Source of the DNA: Candidatus Omnitrophica bacterium UBA1562
GTDB taxonomy: Bacteria; Omnitrophota; Gorgyraeia; Gygaellales; Profunditerraquicolaceae
Assembly (NCBI GenBank): GCA_002322525.1
Contig: DCOU01000038.1
Coordinates: forward strand, 1-26,387
Direction of reading: 5' to 3'
Length of the DNA stretch: 26,387 bases
This document shows positions 7,033-13,160 of this stretch, piece by piece; position 1 is the stretch's first letter, and every line of letters begins with the position of its first letter. The notes beneath the pieces were generated by a model, which saw only the letters and a program-made list of their open reading frames with translations, searched no databases and was not told where the DNA came from. Position numbers and translations under genes: made by a program.

Positions 7033-7512
7033 TTAAGTTAAATTTCTCTTCAAATCGGACAAGATTTTTAAATGACCCTGCTCCTGCGTAATTAAGGCAT
7101 CCACAATCTTGAGGTCATATTCTGGCACTACCTTTTTCATACCTTCATAAAAAACGATGGAATCCTTCTCAAACCCTATACCCATATTCATAGCTTCTTG
7201 GTCGCTTTTTATAGTCTTGGCTATCTCTTTTCCTTTATCTTTTTGGGTAAATACATATTCGCTGGCTAAAGCGTTCATATAGGCAAAATATTCATCGGCA
7301 TCCAAACCTGATGGCTCATATTTTTCTGTTTTATTTAAAATCTCTTGAAAAGTTTTAATATGTTTTTCCTCTTCGCCGGCTAAATATTTAAATATCTCAG
7401 AGGCTTTTTGATTTTTTGATTGGCTGGACAATGTATTATAAAAATCCCTCCCATTTTTTTCGATCTGAATTCCTAATTTTACTATCTCACTACCGGCAAA
7501 TATGTTGTCCAT
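7033..7512 (-). CDS. Ferritin-like diiron / rubrerythrin-family protein
   Basis: This 159-residue four-helix-bundle protein has paired ferritin-like metal motifs: EKNGRDFY and EEEKHIKTF in the first half, and FEKDSIVFYEGM and EQGHLKIL in the second. I place the start at the ATG at 7512 because a near-perfect AGGAGG lies just before it and the family similarity starts there (MDNIFAGSEIVKLGIQIEKN). A longer open frame to 7581 would add an arginine-rich, unrelated N-terminus overlapping rubrerythrin. There is no rubredoxin tail. It follows rubrerythrin by 11 bases and likely takes part in peroxide detoxification or iron handling; the exact reaction is unknown. Confidence 0.88.
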   Translation of the reverse strand: MDNIFAGSEIVKLGIQIEKNGRDFYNTLSSQSKNQKASEIFKYLAGEEEKHIKTFQEILNKTEKYEPSGLDADEYFAYMNALASEYVFTQKDKGKEIAKTIKSDQEAMNMGIGFEKDSIVFYEGMKKVVPEYDLKIVDALITQEQGHLKILSDLKRNLT

Positions 7513-7523
7513 CAACTTCCTCC

Positions 7524-8099
7524 TCAATAATTTTCGCAAAGGAGCTCGTAAAATCCTTGCGGATGGGCACAGGCAGGACATTCTTTAGGCGCTTCTTTGC
7601 CTTCGTGGACATATCCGCAATTTCGGCATTTCCATTTAACCACCGTATCCTTTTTAAACACCTTACCTTCCTTTACATTCCTGAATAATTTTCTGTATCG
7701 TATTTCATGTTGCTCTTCTACTTCTGCTATCTCCTTAAACTGATTAGCTACTTCTTCAAAGCCCTCTTTTCTTGCTGTCTCTTCTGCCTCTTTGTAAAGT
7801 CTTGTCCATTCAAGATTTTCACCGTCTCCAGCGGCTTTCAGATTTGCCGCAGTATCACCCATCAGACCAGCTGGATAACTGGCTCTAATCTCTACCTCCC
7901 CACCTTCTAAAAACCTAAAAAACCTCTTGGCGTGCTCTTTTTCATTATCAGCGGTCTCTAAAAATATTGCGGCTATTTGTTCATAGCCAGCATTTTTCGC
8001 CACAGAAGCAAAATAGGTATAGCGATTTCTTGCCTGAGATTCTCCAGCAAAAGAGGCAAGAAGGTTCTTCTCTGTTTTTGTCCCTTTCAAACTTTTCAT
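7524..8099 (-). CDS. rbr: Rubrerythrin
   Basis: Rubrerythrin reduces hydrogen peroxide in anaerobes with electrons from rubredoxin or NADH-dependent donors. This 191-residue protein has the N-terminal ferritin-like diiron domain (FAGESQARNRYTYFA at about 17-31, EKEHAKRFFRFL, and EVEEQHEIRYR near 130) followed by a C-terminal rubredoxin-like FeS4 site with CRNCGYVHEG and CPACAHPQ. Length and domain order are normal. The start has a GGGGGTGA ribosome site. Upstream lies a 17-bp palindrome that may be the operator. It heads the oxidative-stress cluster with the ferritin-like and glutaredoxin-like genes downstream. Confidence 0.96.
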   Translation of the reverse strand: MKSLKGTKTEKNLLASFAGESQARNRYTYFASVAKNAGYEQIAAIFLETADNEKEHAKRFFRFLEGGEVEIRASYPAGLMGDTAANLKAAGDGENLEWTRLYKEAEETARKEGFEEVANQFKEIAEVEEQHEIRYRKLFRNVKEGKVFKKDTVVKWKCRNCGYVHEGKEAPKECPACAHPQGFYELLCENY

Positions 8100-8126
8100 C
8101 TTTTCACCCCCTTGTCTATGATTTTT

Positions 8127-8207
8127 TTAAAATATGCCTCGCATATTAAGATACAACAAAGTAGGGAATATTACAACTGCTTTCTGTCCGCATTGATTAC
8201 AAAACAT
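8127..8207 (-). CDS. Possible 26-residue CxxC peptide (MFCNQCGQKA...)
   Basis: The ATG at 8207 has an AAGGAAG ribosome site and begins MFCNQCGQKAVV, a CxxC start reminiscent of rubredoxin-like and Hcp N-termini, then becomes featureless and ends after 26 residues. It lies between the HD-domain gene and rubrerythrin, and the palindromic putative rbr operator falls inside its last codons. It may be a small metal-binding peptide, the decayed 5' end of a larger zinc-ribbon gene, or chance. Support is the ribosome site and CxxC only. Confidence 0.3.
   Translation of the reverse strand: MFCNQCGQKAVVIFPTLLYLNMRGIF
8131..8147. promoter_or_regulatory. 17-bp perfect palindrome upstream of rubrerythrin, candidate operator
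   Basis: AATATGC-GAG-GCATATT is an exact inverted repeat with 7-bp arms and a 3-bp centre, about 32 bases upstream of the rbr ATG and flanked by A/T-rich DNA. That size and position fit a dimeric repressor site, for example a peroxide or metal sensor. The cognate regulator is not identifiable from the window. No clean -35/-10 pair is obvious here. Confidence 0.5.
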
Positions 8208-8218
8208 CTTTTGCTTCC

Positions 8219-8761
8219 TTATAAGTATATCTTTTCTGCCAAGTCCTTACCCGCCTGAGTAAGAAATATCTTATTAAGTAACGCCGCGGTTTTTTCTTTA
8301 TCTTTGCTGTCCACTTCATCCTTTAAATTCACCAGCCAGTCCGCATCGTATAATACCTTAAAATTTTGCGTATTGATTTTGCCAGGGGTATGATGCTGGG
8401 CGATAATTTCGCAAATCTCATCAATATCTTCTTTTTTAAACCCGACCTTAAGCAGGATAATTCTCGCAATCTCTGGACCCTCCTTTTCCTGAAAATGACC
8501 TGCGCTTGAGCCATATTTTTCTTCTGCCACCTTTATTCCCATATCATGCAGGATACTTGCGGGAATAACGATATACCAGTCTGCCTTTTCTTGTTTTAAG
8601 AGTTCCTCGGCAAAATGCATCACGTTTTTGGCGTGGTTTATCCGTTTTATATCACTCCCAAAATACTCTTCTAACTCTTTCAGGAGTTTTTGTTTTGTGG
8701 TTATAACTTTATTGCGCATATATTTGCTGTAGACCTTAAGACCCCAGACATCCCTGGGCAT
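8219..8761 (-). CDS. HD-domain phosphohydrolase, 3' part of a split zinc-ribbon/HD gene
   Basis: The protein has the HD-domain metal motif series: RINHAKNVMHFAEELL, ASILHDMG, the AQHHTP segment and YDADWL. HD proteins of this type hydrolyse phosphomonoesters or phosphodiesters; the substrate is unknown. The open frame extends to an ATG at 8842, but codons upstream of about 8725 are an out-of-frame reading of the zinc-ribbon gene, so I place a tentative start at the ATG at 8761; the ATG at 8719 is also possible. Neither has a good ribosome site. Removing one G from the GGGG run near 8735 would join this frame to the upstream frame as CLG-LKVYSKYMRNK, so this looks like the separated C-terminal half of one original protein. 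Confidence 0.72.
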   Translation of the reverse strand: MPRDVWGLKVYSKYMRNKVITTKQKLLKELEEYFGSDIKRINHAKNVMHFAEELLKQEKADWYIVIPASILHDMGIKVAEEKYGSSAGHFQEKEGPEIARIILLKVGFKKEDIDEICEIIAQHHTPGKINTQNFKVLYDADWLVNLKDEVDSKDKEKTAALLNKIFLTQAGKDLAEKIYL

Positions 8762-8768
8762 ACCTACA

Positions 8769-8939
8769 CTAGTCAAGGCAGCTTTGGCCTTCCTCGCGGA
8801 GAATAGTAGTTTTACAATGCAGGCAGGTTGCTTTAATCTCATCTGTCCATATCTCTATTTCTTGCAAACAGGATGGACATTTTATAATTTCCGGTTCAGG
8901 TTGTCTAAACCTTTGCGCTCCCGGACAGTTAGAAATCAC
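8769..8939 (-). CDS. Zinc-ribbon N-terminal fragment of a zinc-ribbon/HD-domain protein, ends at amber codon
   Basis: Translation from a GTG at 8939, overlapping the hcp stop and preceded by AGGAG at good spacing, gives 56 residues: NCPGAQRFRQPEPE, then two CxxC pairs (C21/C24 and C39/C42) around EIEIWTDEIKAT, and finally GQSCLD before TAG. From memory, related proteins read SCLDWCKYAKEC at this point; here the tryptophan codon TGG would be TAG, and reading on gives CRYAQGCLG before a frame change into the HD domain. So the gene seems broken by two lesions within about 40 bases, or translated as two pieces. It belongs to the Hcp operon. The short form retains a complete zinc ribbon. Confidence 0.7.
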   Translation of the reverse strand: MISNCPGAQRFRQPEPEIIKCPSCLQEIEIWTDEIKATCLHCKTTILREEGQSCLD

Positions 8940-10216
8940 TTTAATATCTCCTGCAAATCCTTTTCTGACTGGCTAATTAGCCGAAGATCAAATTTATCTC
9001 TTAAAACATTAAATACGCCTTTAGAGATAAATTCCGGCGCCACAGGCCCTATGTATATGCCTTTAATATTTAATGCTAAAAGTGACAATAAAATCGCAAC
9101 CGCCTTCTGCTCGAACCAGGTAAGCACAAGCGATACCGGCAGGCTATTTACGTCTGTATTTAATGCCTCTGCTAGCGCCTTTACTATCTCAATGGCTGAA
9201 TAGGCGTTATTACATTGGCCCAGATCTATCAGCCGAGGGATACCTTCAATTTCACCAAAGTCCAAATCATTAAACCTGTATTTACCACAGGCCAAGGTTA
9301 GAATTAAACAATCCTTTGGAACAATCCTGGCAAATTCCCGATAGTATTCACCTTTTTTGCCTGGCGTGTCGCAACCTCCTATAAGGAAAAAGTGTCTAAT
9401 CTTTCCATCCTTTATAAGAGAAATAAGCTTATCAGTCAATTCTAAAACGTTTCGGTAGTGAAAACCAGTTAAAATAGTAATGCCTTCTTTATTTTTTAAC
9501 CTTGACAATGATTGGGCCTTTTTGATTAAATCTGAGAAATCCATATTCTTAATATGCTTAACCCCTTTTATACCAGCAACACTACAGGTGAATAATCTGT
9601 CCCGATACGAGTCTTTGGGGAGAAGCACACAGTTTGTGGTGGCTAAGATTGCTCCTGGGAAATCATCAAATTCTTCTCTTTGTTTTGCCCAAGCTCCGCC
9701 CCAATTTGCGACCAAGTGTTTAAATTTCTTTAGCTCAGGATAGCTATGCGCTGGCAACATCTCTCCATGGGTATAAATATTTATTCCTTTGCCTTCGGTC
9801 TGCTTAATTAACTCATAAAGGTCTAAAAGGTCATGGCCAGTAACCAAAATACCGTGACCTTCTTTTGCCCCGGTTGAAACTTTAGTAACTTGGGGGAAAC
9901 CAAATCTTGCCGTATGCGCCCTATCCAGAATCTCCATCGCTTTTATATTCATCTGACCGGCTTTCAGCACATACTCTATAAACCTGTCAGCGTCAAAATT
10001 AACATTGGTCAGGGTAGTAAATAAGGCTTCGTTAATAAAGGAATCTATTTTCGCATCCGAAAAGCCCAGCCTTTTGGCATGGTAATTATAGGCAGCTATT
10101 CCTTTTAATCCAAATATAAGAATATCCTGCAAACTTGCCACATCCTCGTCTTTACCGCACACACCATGAACTTTACACCCACCAGGCATTGTCTGAGAAC
10201 ATTGATAACAAAACAT
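8936..10216 (-). CDS. hcp: Hybrid cluster protein (Hcp, hydroxylamine/NO reductase)
   Basis: Hcp contains a hybrid 4Fe-2O-2S cluster and protects anaerobes from nitric oxide or hydroxylamine. The N-terminal cluster motif is C3-x2-C6-x7-C14-x5-C20. The hybrid cluster region shows TNCVLLP, LFTCSVAGIKGVKH, GGCDTPG and TLACGKYRFND, with the glutamate and lysine ligand regions HGEMLPAHSYPEL and FEQKAVAILL. At 426 residues it matches the short class found in thermophiles and archaea, which lacks an N-terminal helical insertion, so the length is not a truncation. It follows the ferredoxin-like gene by 12 bases with an AGGAGGTG-like ribosome site. An Rrf2 regulator heads the operon, consistent with nitrosative-stress control. 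Confidence 0.96.
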   Translation of the reverse strand: MFCYQCSQTMPGGCKVHGVCGKDEDVASLQDILIFGLKGIAAYNYHAKRLGFSDAKIDSFINEALFTTLTNVNFDADRFIEYVLKAGQMNIKAMEILDRAHTARFGFPQVTKVSTGAKEGHGILVTGHDLLDLYELIKQTEGKGINIYTHGEMLPAHSYPELKKFKHLVANWGGAWAKQREEFDDFPGAILATTNCVLLPKDSYRDRLFTCSVAGIKGVKHIKNMDFSDLIKKAQSLSRLKNKEGITILTGFHYRNVLELTDKLISLIKDGKIRHFFLIGGCDTPGKKGEYYREFARIVPKDCLILTLACGKYRFNDLDFGEIEGIPRLIDLGQCNNAYSAIEIVKALAEALNTDVNSLPVSLVLTWFEQKAVAILLSLLALNIKGIYIGPVAPEFISKGVFNVLRDKFDLRLISQSEKDLQEILK

Positions 10217-10228
10217 AAGAGCACCTCC

Positions 10229-11128
10229 TTAAATGAAGCCACAATTTACTGAACGAAGTGAACGTAAATTGTAGGGCTGAATTTTTACATTTCCCTTGAT
10301 ACCTATAGTAACTTCTTTAAAAGGTATTTTCTTCCCAGATAAATCTATTGCCTCTTTTACAATATGTACCAATCCAAAGCAACAAGGTACTTCCATATGA
10401 ACGCAAGTTATAGATTTTATATTGTTATTTTTAATAATCTGGGTAAGCTTTTCTTGGTAAAATTGAATATCATCTAACTTGGGACAGCCAATCAGTAAAA
10501 TCTTTCCTTTTAATAAATCTTGGTGAAAATCCGCATAGGCAAAAGGAACGCAATCAGCAGCGATCAAAAGATCAGCGTTTTCCAGATATGACGCCTGTGG
10601 CGGAACAAGCATAATCTGAACAGGCCAGGTTTTAAGCTGAGATTCCTGCTTTGCTCCTGTTTTCTTTTTTGTTAGAATGCTCTCTTTCTTGCTAAAATCC
10701 ATAACCTTAGAGCTGGGGCAACCGGAAAGGACAGAGATAGGATGTTGCTGTTTTCCAGATGAAGTGGTTTCTTTCAAGGGAATTTCTATGTTTTTTTCTT
10801 TTAGATAATCTATTGCCTGCTTAAGATATTTATCCTGGTTATGTTCTTTAAGGTGCTCAAAGTGAGCCTTTATTACGTTTTTCCCCTGCCTTATAATATT
10901 TTCCATAACTTTATTCTCATCGTAGGGCTCCGCTTCCCTTTCCTCTATAGTAATTGCACCTTGTGGACAGTGGCCAATGCAAGCGCCCAGACCATCACAA
11001 AATAAACCACTAATTAACCGTGCCTTATCATCAATAATCTGTAACGCCCCCTCGGGACAGTTAGGAATACATAAGCCGCACCCGTTACATTTTTTCTCAT
11101 CAATCTTTATTATCTTTCTTTTTGCCAT
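10229..11128 (-). CDS. Ferredoxin-like 4Fe-4S dicluster protein, probable Hcp partner
   Basis: This 299-residue protein has an N-terminal ferredoxin domain: C14-x2-C17-x2-C20-x3-C24P, then C44-x5-C50-x3-C54P, so one canonical cysteine near residue 47 is absent. I believe this is usual in the family. The rest is a soluble domain with further cysteines (LSGCPSSK, ADCVPFAYADF, LIGCPKLDD, EVPCCFGL). Proteins of this kind often stand beside hcp in anaerobes and probably pass electrons to it; that is inference from context. It begins 3 bases after the Rrf2 stop. Its last residues, YNLRSLRSVNCGFI, are encoded by a palindromic sequence and look appended. Confidence 0.9.
   Translation of the reverse strand: MAKRKIIKIDEKKCNGCGLCIPNCPEGALQIIDDKARLISGLFCDGLGACIGHCPQGAITIEEREAEPYDENKVMENIIRQGKNVIKAHFEHLKEHNQDKYLKQAIDYLKEKNIEIPLKETTSSGKQQHPISVLSGCPSSKVMDFSKKESILTKKKTGAKQESQLKTWPVQIMLVPPQASYLENADLLIAADCVPFAYADFHQDLLKGKILLIGCPKLDDIQFYQEKLTQIIKNNNIKSITCVHMEVPCCFGLVHIVKEAIDLSGKKIPFKEVTIGIKGNVKIQPYNLRSLRSVNCGFI
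10242..10273. repeat. Palindromic sequence forming the 3' end of the ferredoxin-like gene
   Basis: ACAATTTAC (10242-10250) and its exact complement GTAAATTGT (10265-10273) enclose 14 bases. The hairpin is inside the coding sequence and supplies the final residues (YNLRSLRSVNC) of the ferredoxin-like protein, just before its stop codon. It does not share the CCCCGTTA core of the other copies, so it may belong to a second element family. There is no T-run, so it is not a standard terminator. Confidence 0.6.
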
Positions 11129-11131
11129 AAG

Positions 11132-11536
11132 TTAACTCCTCTTTAATAAGGAAGCTATGGTAATGGATTCTAATTTTGACGCTACATATTTCTCAATACC
11201 GTCTATTTTTCTTTTTAGTGGACAGGTATTCCTATTTGGACAGAGCTTCTTTTTAAAGATACATTCATTTAATTTTAATGGGCCCTGAAATATCTTTATT
11301 AAATCAACCAAAAATATCTTATTTACTGGAAGAGCTAAACTAAAGCCACCGCCATAGCCCTTGGAGGCCTTAAGAATACCCTTATTATGCAATGTTTGAA
11401 GGATCTTTCTCAAAAAAGGCCGGGGTATTTTCAATTCTTTTACTAAAGTTCCTACAGGGACTATTCTGGCTTTAGAATTTGCTATAAAGCAGAGCGCTCT
11501 TACAGCATAATCGGTATTACGCGTTATTAACTTCAT
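11132..11536 (-). CDS. Rrf2-family regulator (NsrR/IscR-like, three-cysteine) of the hcp operon
   Basis: I choose the ATG at 11536 (MKLITRNTDYAVRAL), because family members start at this motif and the promoter leaves no room for the longer frame from 11563. The protein is 134 residues. It has an N-terminal winged helix (TDYAVRALCFIA, IPRPFLRKILQTL, GGGFSLA) and cysteines C92, C99 and C105 in the Fe-S ligand region, close in spacing to NO-sensing NsrR. Immediately downstream are the ferredoxin-like gene (3 bases) and hcp, which fits a nitrosative-stress regulator. It is 29% or so shorter in its C-terminal tail than some IscR proteins, which is normal for NsrR-like members. The palindrome in its promoter suggests autoregulation. 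Confidence 0.9.
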   Translation of the reverse strand: MKLITRNTDYAVRALCFIANSKARIVPVGTLVKELKIPRPFLRKILQTLHNKGILKASKGYGGGFSLALPVNKIFLVDLIKIFQGPLKLNECIFKKKLCPNRNTCPLKRKIDGIEKYVASKLESITIASLLKRS

Positions 11537-11542
11537 AAAGTA

Positions 11543-11570
11543 ATGATACCATATTAGTATCATATGTCAA
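11543..11570 (-). promoter_or_regulatory. Promoter and operator of the Rrf2/ferredoxin/hcp operon, possibly leaderless
   Basis: TTGACA (11565-11570) and TATCAT (11543-11548) are 16 bases apart on the minus strand. The spacer and -10 box form an exact palindrome, ATGATAC-N7-GTATCAT (11543-11563), a strong candidate site for the dimeric Rrf2 protein encoded downstream. Only six bases separate the -10 box from the ATG at 11536, so the predicted transcription start falls on or next to the start codon and there is no ribosome site. The mRNA may be leaderless. Confidence 0.78.
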
Positions 11571-11589
11571 GAAAAAAATATGATTTATT

Positions 11590-11901
11590 TTATTTCTTGT
11601 TCTTCAAGGTTTCGAGAACAGCGTTTGAGGCATTAGCAACAAACAGAGAGGAAATAAAGAGGCCGTATGCTGGTATAAACTTAAATACTAAAAATGCGGT
11701 TATTCCTGCAATGCTGCCAAAAGTAAACCCCGTTACACCCCACCCTGAAGTGAGGCATTCTGGGTGTAACGGGGTAAAACCTTTGGCTAGCCCAAGGCCT
11801 GATGTCTTGGGTTCAAGGATTAATCTGCTGGGTAAGCAATATATATCCCAAGGGCTATTATCAAGTAGATATTCGACTCTATGTTCCAGGTAAGGGGAAT
11901 C
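11590..11901 (-). pseudogene. C-terminal remnant of the RnfD/NqrB-like gene, out of frame after a palindromic insertion
   Basis: In a different frame from the main RnfD-like gene, the sequence is open from about 11901 to a TAA at 11590. After the inserted element, from about 11721, it codes for a membrane segment and C-terminus: FGSIAGITAFLVFKFIPAYG followed by LFISSLFVANASNAVL and a lysine-rich end. That composition continues the upstream membrane protein naturally. The part translated from 11727-11823 (EPKTSGLGLAKGFTPLHPEC and onward) comes from the inserted sequence. I infer that the insertion moved the original 3' end out of frame. It has no start of its own. Confidence 0.6.
11727..11775 (-). 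repeat. Palindromic element in the 3' part of the RnfD-like gene (copy 2)
   Basis: A perfect 14-bp inverted repeat, ACCCCGTTACACCC (11727-11740) with its complement at 11762-11775, encloses 21 bases. Weaker pairing extends outward, with GCCAAAAG near 11717 opposite CTTTGGC near 11781. A second small hairpin, CCCAAG-N9-CTTGGG, lies at 11791-11811 and may be part of the same insertion. The CCCCGTTA core matches copies at 1072 and 12257, but the inner arm differs (CACCC rather than GAGATA or CAAATT). Confidence 0.8.
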
Positions 11902-12314
11902 TTAAAAAGCGTAGCAGTAAAGAGCGCAAAGTTTGCCGGATTAAAGATGTGCCGCTCTTTATATCGGACAATGTTCTTAGAGATAATCGCCAATAGAGAA
12001 AAAATAAACAGGAAATACCAGGATTGGTGATAATCGATAATGCCTGCTACAATAAATCCAGAGATTATCGCACTCCTAGGTTTAACCCTTTGGTGAAAAA
12101 GAAATCGTTTAATAATAAAATCGCTGCTCGCAGCAATAAAGATACCTCCCAATACCCAGAGACTGAAACGCGGGCTTTCTTGAGGTAGTTTGACAAGAAA
12201 AAGAACACTTAATAGAATTATTAACTGATTTCTTTTATCGCTTAAAAATTTCCTCACCCCGTTACAAATTTTATATACCTTTGTTTCGCTGCAATTACAT
12301 CCTTCCATTGTCAT
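11820..12314 (-). CDS. RnfD/NqrB-like membrane protein, truncated
   Basis: This 164-residue integral membrane protein has several hydrophobic segments (LIILLSVLFLVKL, LWVLGGIFIAASSDF, AIISGFIVAGIID, YFLFIFSLLAIISK) and the HIFNPANFAL signature of the RnfD/NqrB family, whose members are ion-pumping flavoprotein subunits. The threonine flavin site is not visible. The native start may be the GTG at 12257 (VRKFLSDKRNQ), since residues before it come from a palindromic element; the ATG at 12314 is used here for lack of a better ribosome site. The frame ends at TAA (11822-11820), just after AYPAD, and the apparent true C-terminus lies out of frame downstream. It probably is inactive or shortened. 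It follows a CuA-cupredoxin gene. Confidence 0.7.
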   Translation of the reverse strand: MTMEGCNCSETKVYKICNGVRKFLSDKRNQLIILLSVLFLVKLPQESPRFSLWVLGGIFIAASSDFIIKRFLFHQRVKPRSAIISGFIVAGIIDYHQSWYFLFIFSLLAIISKNIVRYKERHIFNPANFALFTATLFKIPLTWNIESNIYLIIALGIYIAYPAD

Positions 12315-12362
12315 TTCAAAATCACTTTTATATTTTAGTATTTATCAGAATTTGTAACGGGG
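12257..12362 (-). repeat. Palindromic element at the 5' end of the RnfD-like gene (copy 3)
   Basis: A perfect 14-bp inverted repeat, CCCCGTTACAAATT (12257-12270) with its complement at 12349-12362, spans a 78-base interior, much longer than in copies 1 and 2. The right arm starts one base after the stop of the YHS-cupredoxin gene. The left arm codes for ICNGV in the RnfD-like frame, mirroring ISNGV of copy 1. The interior supplies the apparent start codon and first residues of the RnfD-like frame. Confidence 0.78.
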
Positions 12363-12363
12363 C

Positions 12364-12882
12364 TCACTCTTTGACTACTAACATTGCCTTCATCGTATTA
12401 TGGCCTTTGCCGCAATATATAGAGCACAAAATGTCAAATTCGCCATTTTTGTCTGCTACAAATTCTATCCTCTGCGTCTGGTCTTTTTTTACCGGCACAT
12501 TTATATTATATTCTTCAATATAGACTCCGTGTGGGACATCGCGAGATATAGCAAGTATTTTTGCGATATCACCTTTTTTAACTTCAATTACCTCGGGCGA
12601 GAAACCAAACTGATAAGCCTCTAAATTAAATTCTTTTATTTTTGTAATATACTTTTGCGGCTCTTTTTTAAACTCCTCTATGCACATCGGGCAGCAGAAA
12701 TAATAGGTCTTGCCCTCATAGGTATAGGAGTATTCTTTTGAGGCTGGTTCATGTATCACAGGGCAGATGCCTAAATTTTGTTGCACCTTACTTGCCTCTC
12801 GCATCATATGATGTCCTTCATTGGCATAAGTCAAAGTCAATCCTAAGGCCCATATTAAAATTATATTGAATATTAATCTCAT
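12364..12882 (-). CDS. Secreted YHS/TRASH-domain plus CuA-type cupredoxin fusion
   Basis: Residues 1-20 are a signal peptide ([17 protein letters not shown]). Residues 38-78 form a YHS/TRASH metal domain: C40-PV, then [12 protein letters not shown] with C63, C64 and C67. Residues 90-172 are a cupredoxin like the CuA domain of cytochrome oxidase subunit II or nitrous-oxide reductase: H118 and the C153-x3-C157-x3-H161-x2-M164 motif are all present, so a full CuA ligand set is visible. The CuA glutamate position between the two cysteines is isoleucine. It probably binds copper in the periplasm as an electron carrier or chaperone. It has a seven-G ribosome site and lies 14 bases after the permease gene. 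The YHS-CuA combination is uncommon. Confidence 0.88.
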   Translation of the reverse strand: MRLIFNIILIWALGLTLTYANEGHHMMREASKVQQNLGICPVIHEPASKEYSYTYEGKTYYFCCPMCIEEFKKEPQKYITKIKEFNLEAYQFGFSPEVIEVKKGDIAKILAISRDVPHGVYIEEYNINVPVKKDQTQRIEFVADKNGEFDILCSIYCGKGHNTMKAMLVVKE

Positions 12883-12896
12883 TTTATACCCCCCCT

Positions 12897-13154
12897 TTAG
12901 ATTAAAGAAAAAATATAGCCCAATACTAATGAACTAAGCGAGATGAATCCTAAATAAATCAATAAAATCTTCATTCCAAATTCTTTTTTCAGAACCAATA
13001 TTGTCCCATAACTGGTAATTGGGCCGGCTAATAAAAGAACCCTACCTGCACCCTCACTCAACCCCTGTTTTATAAAGGCATCTACCAAAGGAACAGTGGC
13101 AGTTGAGCAGATATACATCAAAAGGCCAAATACCAAAACAAAGAGATATCCCAA
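12897..13154 (-). CDS. Half-length permease, C-terminal repeat of the UPF0718/ArsP-like family
   Basis: This 85-residue membrane protein matches the C-terminal repeat of predicted permeases: [20 protein letters not shown] followed by [18 protein letters not shown], with the CS-x-P and GP motifs of the family. Whole members have about 300 residues in two repeats. The start is a TTG at 13154 with GAGG in front. In the same frame, separated by one TGA, lies the 22-residue membrane peptide upstream. It may be a degraded permease or a half-size protein that dimerises. Its location after CopA suggests a metal or metalloid link. Confidence 0.7.
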   Translation of the reverse strand: MGYLFVLVFGLLMYICSTATVPLVDAFIKQGLSEGAGRVLLLAGPITSYGTILVLKKEFGMKILLIYLGFISLSSLVLGYIFSLI

Positions 13155-13160
13155 GAACCC

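Noticed and set aside
8936..10216. Hcp shorter than the E. coli enzyme
   Set aside because: Short Hcp proteins of about 430 residues with this cysteine spacing are an established class, so it is not a truncation.
10229..11128. One missing cysteine in the second ferredoxin cluster
   Set aside because: I believe the C-x5-C-x3-CP pattern is usual for this family, so it was not scored as a mutation.
11564..11893. Plus-strand open frame of 109 residues
   Set aside because: It is built from the palindromic elements and the reverse of the RnfD-like C-terminus, and begins inside the promoter of the divergent-looking but actually minus-strand Rrf2 gene.
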